Source: Paralvinella palmiformis (Eukaryota > Annelida > Polychaeta > Terebellida > Alvinellidae). From it: a stretch of DNA of 64,000 bases. Shown in pieces: positions 27,701 through 40,642 of this stretch (its first letter is position 1; each line of letters begins with the position of its first letter). The position numbers were made by a program, and so were the translations under genes. The notes under the pieces were generated by a model that did no database searches, was not told the origin of the DNA, and was given only the letters and a program-made list of their open reading frames with translations. The stretch is taken from NCBI GenBank assembly GCA_025642065.1, contig JAODUP010000441.1, positions 124,001 to 188,000 on the forward strand. Reading direction: 5' to 3'.

Positions 27701-30181
27701 TGTAAAGATATAGTGCTTACCAAGCTCAATATTACTCAGTAGTTCTCAATTCTGCAAACAGTAAAAGGAACATGATATTAGACTGCATTTACTAAAAATT
27801 GTTCTTTTTATTTTAGGGAGTCCAGTTATTATTCACTGGTCTACAAGACCTCTCAACTCGAGTTCAGAATGGTGTGAAACAAGTGTTTTTGCCGGCTTTT
27901 GCCATGTGGGCACTACTCTTGGGCAAACTCGAATCTGATTTTCTTCAGTCAATCGTTGATAAACTAGAGACATTAGTAAAGGTAAGTGTTCTCTAATGTG
28001 GAAGAGAAATACTGTGAAGCCACCATGAAGTATTCTTGGTATTTTGTTAATATCTTTGTACCAAGTTATTATGCAGTTGGGGTAATAGTTTATATTTTTT
28101 AGCTCTTTCTCTTGTGTGATCTTCTGACATAAAAGTGTTTTTTACAATATATTGTGTGGGATATTACAGAAACTACAATCTGTATAGTTTGGCTTTCCTG
28201 CATGGATGTTGGTGGCTTAATATAGCTTAAACTTTGTGTTACATATTTGGTTATGGTTATACACCTATTCACAGTAGCCACAATATGATTATGAATATTG
28301 TGGTAGAGAAGACTTTATCAGTTTTTTACACATATGACTATTTTGCAACTTTTCAGATTTGGGTCAAGTGTTATGTAAACATAATTAATTTGCTAGATAG
28401 AAATATATATAATCATTGTTGACAATTATATGGTGAAAGATTTTCGTAGTTTATTATTTGTAAATGCCATTTCAGCAAAAGTTGGAAATGTTGCTGGGTT
28501 GATTTTAGTTTGTAATAAATACTGATATTGCACTTTGAACCTGCCCAGAGCATTAACTTAGCTATCTGTATAAAAATTGATTATTTAAGCTTGTAGCACA
28601 TATTTTGGTTAAATGTTTGAAAATTGCTGGATTGAGAATACTGTTTTAATTAATACTGAACATTGCTGTAGGATATCTCAATGGATACATCCATTTTAAC
28701 AAGTCACTGATTTGAAAAGTCAAATTCAAAGCAGTTAATACCCAAAATGCCAATTTTAACTTTTTACTCAGAACCTATAACATTTAAACCGTTGATTGAT
28801 TTAAACAAATCAAGAAATAGTTTCATTATTTTATTGATTATTTTTATTATTATTTTAGCGATCTTTATTGATTATTTTGTAAACATGTTATTTATCATAT
28901 AAGTGGTAGGAAGAATATTTTAAATCAATCGCCATTATCTTTTTGGAACCATTTGTGGCCTAACATGTCAGATTGGCCAATTCCAAATCAATAAAAAATT
29001 TTATTAGGACAATGTTGGGCCATTTAAAAGTGCCATTTAAAATGTTAGTATTCATGTGTCTGTTAGAAAATGTTTGGATGAGATTTTTGAAACATAGTAA
29101 TAATAATAATGACATAGCACTTATTATTGTGCCACATATCCTACTGCTTAGTTTAGGGGCGCTTTTAACAAACCTCTGTATGAATGTTCTCAGTAGTTTG
29201 GATTTGTTATACATATTTCAATCCTATTATGACTCATGTTTTAAAGAAATCTGATTTAAAAGATCTGATTTTATGTATTTTTAATTTAAAAAAATCATTA
29301 TTTCATTTTGTAGTCTTGCTTTAAGTCTTATGTTTTGAGGACCATATAAATTACATAAGACATAGTTGTAATTTTATAAATAGACACACAATATAAGCTG
29401 CATGCAACCAACTGATCTAGTTTTAAAATAGGTCATCTCCATGACTAAAGCTACCAATGTGGCTGGTCATAGATATGTAGCACAATAACCTATCAAACCA
29501 CAGCCTAAATTCGTAGGGTGTTTCATTCCACATTTCACATCTTATTGCTTTTTGCAATTGGTTGAACCATCTAGGCTTTTTAATCATAAAATAGATTAGA
29601 TGTTAACATAAAATAGATTAGATGTTAACCTAAAATAGATTAGATGTTAACAGTAGATGATAACTACTGTATATACTCACGTATAAGTCGCACCCATGTG
29701 TAAGACGCAGCTCTTTCTTATTCTATTTCCCCGTAAATTATGCTAAATATATCTTCCCTTTTAGTCTGACCCACATGCACTCAATTTGGCACCGGTTATT
29801 TTGATATCATTGTCATCCCAGAGAGTTATGTATCAGTTGTTGTGTAAACTAGTAAACACACTGTTTTCGTATTGTTAAATTTTGCTACAGGGTGGTGAAA
29901 TGTTACAGAAGTCGAACACATCTGGAGTATTACCACCGGATAAACAACAGTTCTGTCTGTTCTTACACAGTCTACAACAGCTGATACCATTTATGTTTAT
30001 GTCCATTCTACTGACAGCTCCTTTTGTGGGGAAAGATAAACCTAATGAGGAGATGCTTAAACATTTCTCAGGTAATTTAGTGTGTGTGTGTGTGTGTGTA
30101 ATGATTGATGTTTTGCGTCCACTTTTGTACACATTGTAGGCTAAATGGGCTGTGTGTGATGTGTGTGTGTGTATGTGTGTG

Positions 30182-30225
<44 letters not shown>

Positions 30226-30822
30226 TTACTCATTAATTTGTTGGATCCAGACAGTCTGCTTTTTGCATGTGACCAATGCATATACGTGTGTGTGTGTGGG
30301 GCGTGCGTGTGCGCATTATTTATATAATTGCAGTTGCTTGTTTTAGTGTCATCAAGGTTACCAGAGCCTAGCTCAGATTTGTTTGATCTCTGTGCAATCT
30401 TTGGAAGCCATGAACATCTTGCCAACCTTGTGTGTCTTTATGAAGAATACATAGGAGAGGAATGGTATAAACCTTGGGATAACTTCAACTGGATGGCTGG
30501 CCAACTGTAAGGATGAACTGATTGAGAAATTTAGATAAAGATTGTTTCACTTTTCACAGTTATGTTTTGTGTAGGCTTATGTTAATTTTGATTTCCAATG
30601 TTTGACTTGGTGAATGTGTGTGTGTGTGTGTGTGCACATTTTCATGTTGTCTTAATGTTTATGGTTAAAAATTATTGTCGTTTCAGAATACCCCAATTAC
30701 TGAGTTTATTGAACATGATGGATGTCTCCTGTATGACAATTGTTCATCAGATGTCAACGTTGTTCTTTAACATATGCAAAACATTTGGCAGATGTTTTAC
30801 CATTACAAAGGTATGATAACTG

Positions 30823-30868
<46 letters not shown>

Positions 30869-33768
30869 GCATGCACATGCAGAAAAAGGAAGAGAAAACA
30901 CAGGGAAAGCATGTGTATATTGTTTCATTGAATCATGAGAATCAGTATCAAGTACTAACATTATTATTCGTGTATCATGTGTGTGTTTATCTTTGACAGG
31001 TTAAAAAGAAGTTTCAAGTAGTACTCAGTATACCAGAAGAAGATACAGGTTTGTTAATACAATACACTCCAAAGAACACAACTCATAATCTGGTTTAACA
31101 CACACCTTTGATATAAGGGTTGAAACCTGAGGCAGCCTATTTCTGAAGGTTGTTTTATTCGTCATATTGCCCTAGAATGCTGTGCCCTGTTAGCCTTGAG
31201 AAGTGCATAAAAGAAACATAAAACAACAACATATTTGGATATTTTTTCACATTCAGACCTCTGTATATCAATACCTTTGTGTTGTATTTGCAAGCAAACT
31301 GTCATGCAGGTTGTGAACTTCGTCTAAAACATTAATATTTATCGTCATCCTCAGACACGATGTTGTCGGCTGGGAAGACTCCGCTCAGTAAATGTACTGT
31401 ACCTGTTTATGCTGCTGGTGTTCTTGGATCTCTGACTCAGGTAAAATTTGGAAGAAACCATCTGTTTATTGATCAAAAGAAATATTTCGTTAGATATGTA
31501 GAGAAAACAATTCTCCCATGCAAGATAAATGAATAGTTTGTCAAAATAGCCCAATGTTGGCTTTACTGTGTTTCTTATAGAATTAATACCACAGCCATTA
31601 AACATATTAGTGTTCTAAATGTGAACCACATTACATATGTATGTGGGTCATTAATTTAGGACGTTTCATCCTCGGGAGCTGAGCATGTCAATGAGCATTG
31701 CAATAAAACAGTGTTTTATGTTAAAGGTGATGGGAAACATTTAATTTTTATTATTTATAAACTTGCAATATGTATGGAAAGTCGGTGGCCGAAATAAATT
31801 AAAACCATTATCAGTAGTAGTAATGCTCTCTGGTCTGATCCTGATTAGCAATATTGCAATATTTGAGTAATGGTTTCCCTAGCTTGGTCCTTTCTTTTAT
31901 AAGCCCAGTAACCATTAAGGATAATGTTTAAATAAAAATCATGTCAAAAACAACTTTAAGATTTATTTTCTTTTTTGAAGAGTAATTAAACATTCCATCA
32001 AAAACAGCTTATTCGTTAATCATAAAACCAATTGACCCCCCCCCCAACTGATACAAGTGAGAAAGATCTTTCTTTTGTACTCTGAGACCATTTCTCTTAA
32101 ATATCAGGCTTACAAACAAAGATTTGGGTTGGTTATATGTAATAGTGATGATTTATTGATATTAAGTACAAATGGTAATGTCATTTAAGAATTCCCAAAC
32201 TGAGTTAAGCCTGCACCTGATTGATTGGCTTTGTTACTCCACCAGTGATTGAAGATTCCTGAAAGGTTATTGTCAATCTTATGTGTTTATAACTTGATCG
32301 GACGTATCCTAGAATGACTTAGTTTCTGTTGACACCACATTGGAAACTATAACTACAATAAAAGTAACAATGTGCTCTCTCTACACTGAAATATTGGGAT
32401 ATTTTTTTACATCTGTTTTGACATGTGCTTTTGTTTACAAAGTGATATGAATTCAGATTGCTCTTGACTGTGATCTCTTTCTTTCCGGTCTTTTATTCTC
32501 ATTCGGCTCATCCACATTCTCTTCCTTGCTGGATCATTAGAAAATATATCCAAAGATTTCATAATAGTACTATTGTTTTGATATCCAAATGGCACTCAGT
32601 AGACCATATTGGAAAAAGTCATTGTTTAAGAAAGTAGTCTGAGTTTTATAGGCTTCATGTGATTGTAGTGGTGATGTCACATTGAAAATGGCACTATCAC
32701 CCAAAAATTCAGCTGAAGCGGATAAAAACTGTAGTGCATTTTGAGAAATATTGCTGTGCCCTATAGCCGCCAGCCAGGGCTCTCTAACCCAAATTTCAAC
32801 AAGACAAGAACAATTGGACCTGATTTAAAACCCAGTCAGGAACACATCTGTTTGGATTTTTGTGTGTAAATGTTGGTTATTAATATTACTCCTAAATTAA
32901 TATTAATATTATTTTACTATATTCATATTTTATTTCAGTTTACAATTGTTATTATTTATGATCCATAAAGTCAATCATCATCATCAATCTGTTTTATTAA
33001 AATCTCATCCAGCAAATCTATGAAAGCATTTTCTCACTTGTGTGGCTTTTACATAGGATAGAGACTATGGCTGTGTAGTTAGTACATACATCTAAGCTGA
33101 ACTGATATCACCTAATGTTATCTTTACTGAAGGATGACGACTATAAAGAGTTGGCTAAATTTTTGAAAGATTTACTGCTGACGTTGTCACTGTGTCATGC
33201 TCCAATAGACAGTCTGAAAGCTGCCGTTACGGAACTGTGCTACGATCCAGATAATCATCAGCTGCTAATCGGTGTACTATGGGATGGCGTTGTACACACA
33301 TCAGCTAGCGTCCGCAGTACATCAGCTCAGCTGTTTGAGGTCAGTTTATAAATGTACAGTCTTCATGTGATACTGTCATCACATGATACAATCATCACAA
33401 TGACATGATATAATCATCCCATGATTCAGTCATCAAATAATTTAATTCAACAGTCATAATATTATCCAGTATTGTTGCCCAATTTTTAGCATGCTACTGT
33501 GATTGTTACTAATTATTATACTCAATGTTGTCTTCCTCATATCCATGGTGTACTCATGTTATTCAACCATTGTTAGTTATTGTTGTACTTATTATTGTAC
33601 CCATTTTTGCACTCATTGTTACGTTTATGTAATCTAGCTTCAGTTCTGTAGTCTTCCTCTCTCTCTGTCTCTCTCTATCTCTCTCTCTCTCTCTCTCTCA
33701 ACAAAAAATAAAAATAAACAATTTATTCGTCATTTTCATTTACATACAATACATGATTAATATATGTG

Positions 33769-33813
<45 letters not shown>

Positions 33814-36359
33814 CTATATTTCAGTTGCTAATAAAAGGAGTCGATGAGTGTTTGGTCTCATCAAAAGTCGTCCCAGCTCTGGTTACGTTAGCCAGTGATG
33901 CTGAAATGTAAGTGTAGCCAAGGTAGAAACAGAAATAGAGAAACATAGAGATCCATGATAAAATATCGCTATCACTCTTTATTATAGTTTACATTTCTAA
34001 CTCGGTATTATATTTGACTTAACATGATATTAGTGACAACGTTGTCAGTGTTATTGTGATAGCATCATGTTGTAGTTATCATTAATATTTTGTGTGTATG
34101 CGTGTGGAAATTTTACAACGTTATCATATTCTTCTGTGTATTGCGCAAAATGTCTGGAAAAGCCCAGTTTTAGCATATAATATGCAGGATGTTAAATATA
34201 TTTATTTCTATGAAATGAGTAGTAAATGGATCATGACACTGTGGGGACTTTGTGAAATTTTTGGGTGATAATTGTGGATGGAAAGAGGGAGGAATGCTGA
34301 CTGGCTCATCCAACACGACATCGACGGTATCCCAAAGACTTCGATACAGAGGTGTGCTGGAGGCAAATAGTACGGCTAATATTGCTCACTTTACCTGTGC
34401 GACACCCATGTTAGACACCCCCTGATGTTTACATAGACGGCGCTTCAATTGAGGGCATCAAAACATAGAATAAATACACACTTGGCTTTGTGGAAACTGT
34501 GAAATACACAGAAATTTTAGAGATAGATGAACAACACAAATACGTTATCAGTAAAATTTAATCAAACATTTCATTACATAATATAGAAAAGGTATGATCA
34601 AAGTACTCGGTTTTCTCAGGAACAGGCCTGAAAAAAGCTGGAAACTTAGTTATGGTGTATACAGCGCACCCCCAAAATAAACAAGGAAAAAGGTGGAAAA
34701 AACTGTGCGTTTTACACAGAAGAATATGGTTTTCTTGACATCAGAGTTTTCAATGCGAATCAGTGAAAGCATCAATGTTTCTTTTTGTAATTATTTAAAA
34801 AATATTTCACAATTTGCTGTTTATTTCTTTAAAACAATTATCAAGTGTGTCTTGCTTGAATGCAGCATGTCATTTACTGAGAGGGAAATCAAGAATGTTT
34901 CTTAGTTGGAGAATATTTATGTGATCAACTTCTTGGTACTCTAATCAATGAAGGCTAGCTTCTGTGGCTTTAGACACCTTAGGTGGTGGGGGGTCTTCCT
35001 CATTTTCTTGTGGCTCAGGAATTGATACACTTGCTTCTGGTGTGCTGCTTACATAACGGACAATTTCAACTTCTGTTCAGTGCTCATAAGTTGGATATTC
35101 AGCATCAGCATAATGCCACGGCAGGAGCTCTATTTTGGTGCTTAAACTGTAAAACCTTGCACACATCTTCCTCTGTGAAGCCATAGAAAACTTGCTCATC
35201 ATGCTCATCTTCCTCATCTGTAGAGGACTGGCCTGATAGAAGCGGTGGTTCTAGACCTTTTTGCAGGCAGTTTTCAATGCATTCTGCGCCAATTGAGCCC
35301 CAGGCTTTTTAACTATTATGGCAAACTTCCTTCAGATTCAAGCTTTTTATGTAGGATTACAGCATTGTTGACTCATCAACAATTCTGCAAATTAACGCAC
35401 GCCAGTAGTTCGGCTTGAACACAGAGATGATTCCCTGGTTTAAAAGGCTGGATCTTGGAGGTGGTGTTCTTGGGAAGCTATGAAATTCAGATTTCAAATA
35501 AGTGCTGACAGCAGGAACAAACATTTTGCGGAACCAATCTTCAAAAATGACACTGGTCATCTAAGCATTGCTGCTGTTTGTGTACTCGAGCGGTAATGAC
35601 TTCATGTTGACATGGTGTAAACAATGGGCGAGTGAAATTTGGCAATCATTAAAGGTTTGAGCTTGTCTGTCCCAATCTTGTTAACACAGAATAACAAAGT
35701 TATGCGGTCCTTATGCTGTTTATTTATCCTTCACGTCGATCTTTTCTGGCAAGTGTACTGTCAGGAATCATCTTTTATCAGAGGCCTGTTTTGTCACAAT
35801 TATAAACTTGTGCTGAAACAAATCCACCTTCTTCTAAAAGACTTTTCAGTTCATCTGTTCGTCTATGTATTCACTGAGAGTAGTACTGTTGGCTGAGCAG
35901 ATTTCCGAAGAGGCTAATCTGCTAATCAAGATATCCCATGACTTTTTAGAGCAATTTAACCAGCCATTGCTAGCCTTGAATTCTGACAATATGCACAAAA
36001 ATGGCTGTAAAACAACATTTGAGGTTATAAAAATAAGTTTATTTACTTGTGCATTGCGACCAAAATTAATCTGACCCCGCTCAGGTTTATCAGTTCAGAG
36101 ACAATGATCATCTCTTGACAGTGATCCGATGAAGATAGTGATTTACCCATCTCTGGATACTAAATCTAATATCAGTTTGACTGAGTTAATAAATGCTATT
36201 TTGCCTAATGATAAACAAGATACTTTGATTGGTAACTATTTTCTGTGTTATGTTTCAGTATGGTTCGTATCAGCACAATATCAGCATTTGGCACAATCAT
36301 GGAAACCATCAGTGACAGATCTGTAAGTATTTTTAAGTAGTTTACTGGTTTCTTTGTAT

Positions 36360-36407
<48 letters not shown>

Positions 36408-38621
36408 TTCGTGTGTGTGTGTGTGAGCATGCGCACTTGTACAGCCTTTTCAGTAGGAAGTAGAGTAGACGACCCGTTACAAGAAGTAAGCAGCAGCTCA
36501 CCTGTGATGGCCTGTAAAAATACACGGACGCCATTGTTGCATCATTGCTGGAGGGAGGTGTGGATGCAGGGAGTGGGGGGGGGAGTATGATGAAAGTCTG
36601 GCCATGTAGTAGTGGTACTCAGACTAACACAGTAGTGGCTCTTCTCCACTTGAAGGGGGGTGGGATTGATGCTCTCCCCTGAAAAAGTTGGGAAAATGGA
36701 CCATTTGGTGCATTCTAAGCCACTTTTCAGCCAAAACCAAAGTAGCCGACTGATTTTCTGCTGGTAAATGAGGTACTGTAAAATAGATGACATATAGCAT
36801 CGGACGTCGGCTGCTATTGAAAAGGCTGCTTGTATATGTTGGAAACTGAGGACACACACACACCCAACAGACTGAGAACAAAGTACAAACTGGGAGACAT
36901 CATCAGTTTGTACTAAGTTTGTACTAACTAACATTCTATGTGAAAACAAAGTTCTCTTTGGTTTTACTGTACCAAGCTCTCTGTGTGTTTATCCAATGTA
37001 GCAGACAACGTAGCCAGGCAACCTGCAATTACAAAATATAATGATTATTTTGATTATAACCTGTAGTTCATTTAAGCTCATTATTAAATCTAGAAATCAT
37101 TTTTATTATAATATAAATACATATAATATAATTTTTTATTTAAATCTAGGATACTAATATTTGAGAATTTGATTAAATTGGTTTATCATCCACATCAAAT
37201 ACAGTTATTTAAATCCAGGCTCACAATGCCCTGTATACCTACATAGAATAACCTTCTGCGAACACTTCTGCCAAATTTAGTTTTTCCATGTTGATAACTC
37301 TTGACAGTGATCTGATGAAGATAGTGATTTACCCATCTCTGGATACTAAATCTAATATCAGTTTGTCTGAGTTAATAAATGCTATTTTGCCTAATGATAG
37401 GATACTAATTTAGTTTTTCCATGTTGATAACTTGGTATACATGTGGCCATGATGACAAACTTTCACTCCACCCTTTTGATTTTTGATGACTTCCAAATAT
37501 TATAATGTTGTTGCAGTATATGATTAGTTGTTGGTTATGATTATTGTTGTTTTGTTGTTCAGGGAGAATCCCCAGGCTGTCGCTTATTCAGCACAGCCTC
37601 TATGTTGGAGTGGTTGAGAAACCTCCTCCCCCACCACTCACAGGGGAGCAGTATGGAAAGATGGGAAATCACTGCCAGAGTGTTTTACCCTCAGGGGTTT
37701 TTTATGTCCCCCTTTATTTTAAATAATTCAGTGGAGACGGCAGCGCCATTTAACGTGGTCAGCCACCCACGATATTGTGAGCCGAGAAATTAATCTTTGG
37801 AAAGGTTTCGACCTCTTGCAGGGTTCGAACCTGTCACTGATTGTTGTTATGAGACATGGCATCTTTTATACTGTATCTTCTGGCAATTAAATCAGAAGCC
37901 TCATCACTTCAATTATGGGTTAGAAGCCATTCCACTTAAGTGAGACTATCACAGGAATCATTGATGATCAAGGATAATCCGAGATATTCTATTCCTGTGA
38001 TGGATCAATTGGGAATTGGCTTCTTGCAATTATGAATTACAACTATGTGATCAATACTGATAAAGATTGCAATTATATTATGATTATACATAAAACGTTG
38101 ACGTTAACATCTTCAACATACACTAAGATCTGAAGATTATATCATTTACAATAATTTGTTTGAGATAATAATCATAAATGTTTTATTTAGAATATTTGAT
38201 ATGCAATACTATTGCAAAATTAGTATATATGAAGGAGGTGTTTCTTTCTTTCCGTTACTTTTTTCCTGTTTCCTTTTTTCCTCTTCTTTTTTTCCTGTTT
38301 CCCATTTTCCTGTTTCCTTCTTTCCTACTTTCATTTTTGGCATGTAAACGCGTGTACTCAGTTCGATGATGAAATACATATAGGTCAAGTGATGTGATAA
38401 TACATTGACACTCACCTCAAGGTACCTGTGTATTGCCTAGATAACAACTTTATTTAACAACTGCGTAGCAAACACTGAAATATTAATTGTTAAACAATAT
38501 CTATATTACAAAATGTAATGCAAACTCTGTATATTGCGTATTGTTTCCTGTGGTGAGTTATCCTATTATAACATATATGACCTTATTTTCTGTACCTTAA
38601 ATGCATACTGTATCAATTCAG

Positions 38622-38666
<45 letters not shown>

Positions 38667-40559
38667 TCTAGCCCTGCCACCCGCAAACAGCCACCTTCCA
38701 CACCTACCACCAACCTTTGATAAGGACCCAATTTCCTGCCATGATAATGCCCCCATTTATCTGCCCCTCATTATTCAGCTACCACCAATGCTTATGCAAT
38801 ATACAAATAACATACATTGCCATATAAATACCCCCACTATTAGTAGTATTACCGCCACATACTGACCGTGAAATGTTTCTGGTAATCTGTGAAAATCTTG
38901 TCATGATATATCAAATAGATGCACCGATGTTTTTAAGTCAGTGATGTATAGTGTGTACTCATTGGTAAATACTTTCAGTTATATAACAAGAATTCCCCCC
39001 AAGTCTGTCGCTTAATAACCTCCCCCGCTCTAATGCCACTCGACCACAATGCCAACTTTCAGCCAGGTCCCAAAGTTGGCATAAAAGTGAGATTAGACTG
39101 TATTTACATAATTATGTATATATATATAATTGTTGAGATGAAATATATTGCAAAATACATATAGAGCCATGTATAAACAGCTTTGGTAGATATGTTTCAT
39201 GCCAAAGACTCCTCACTTTCACCCAAGTGGATGACCTTAAATGTTTCTCTTAGTACAGTATTAATATCCCTAAGAGGTCCCCCCTCCCAGGTTGCTGATT
39301 GTAAGACCCGATTTGCATGGTGATCATAAGATCTGAGTTTTTTATTTGGTTGATCCTTTAATTCCTTACGACACTCATTTGTATGCTGATCCCATTGGGT
39401 GATAATTTTTGTCTAAATCTCCACCCATTTTATGGATCAGTACCACTCCCCCAGAGCATTGGGTGTCGGCTAATGAGCCATCGATCTGTGGTGGCGCCTT
39501 TAGTTAGAGCATAGGTCTCATAACCAAAGGGTCTTGGGTTCGAGGCTCCTGAGCTGCAATGCTGTCATGTTACGACTGGTTCAGTCAGCCAGAAATCAGA
39601 ACCTGACAGGACGTGATGGCTATACGTCTGAGTAACACTGCAACTATAATGGCTGTATGCTCCCTTGAGAGTAGAGGTGTGTGTGTGCTGGATTGAAACG
39701 GGTCTGAGTCAGGGATAATAATACTGTAAGGTGCCTTATAGACCTACAGTTATACAGCAGCTATCTAGCTGGATAGGATGCTATATTAATGTCACGTATT
39801 ATTGTTATACTATTATTATTAACTGAAGAGAAACCATCATTGTACATTATCGTTACCTTTGCAGGACACGATTTTGTTATATTATCGGGTTCCAGTAATA
39901 TAACGAGATGGCACTAGCATCTAGAGAAAAGGGAATTATTTAGTTATTCTATTACCCAATTGTCATCACATAGTCCACCTAGTGTTATGAATAAGTACAC
40001 ACACACACAGACACACACACACACACACACACAGACACACAATTTTGCTTGCAAATAAGTTTTATCCTTCTTCTTTAAAATATATTTTGATGATTTTATT
40101 TCAGTATAGGCCTGTCTGTAATTTGGTCATTTTCCCTGGCAACTAAGTCTAGGCTGAATGTCCTCATTTTGATAGTTAACGGACATATATTTTGATATGC
40201 ATACATCCCCATTTGGAAGTATGTGTCCTCGGTCTGCACATAGAGTGTCAAACTCTGAAAAATGAAAAACTCCATGACTTCTGTATAAAATTAATGACTG
40301 CCGTAATATTATGTATCTCTCCATTGACCCAGCAGGATAAAATGGAGGTTTCAGTTCATAATCATAGTTGGGAGTTTTACTTGCAAACAAAAACCCACTA
40401 AAATGAAAATGCCAGTTAACAAAGTACATGGTATTTGAGATGAATGTAGTTTGTACATATAACTTGAACAAATGCTAAATAAGATTTATCTTTTTTTATC
40501 ATATTTGTATGAAATATATACTTTATACCAAAGAGCCCTAGATAAAGTTAATTTAATTG

Positions 40560-40642
<83 letters not shown>

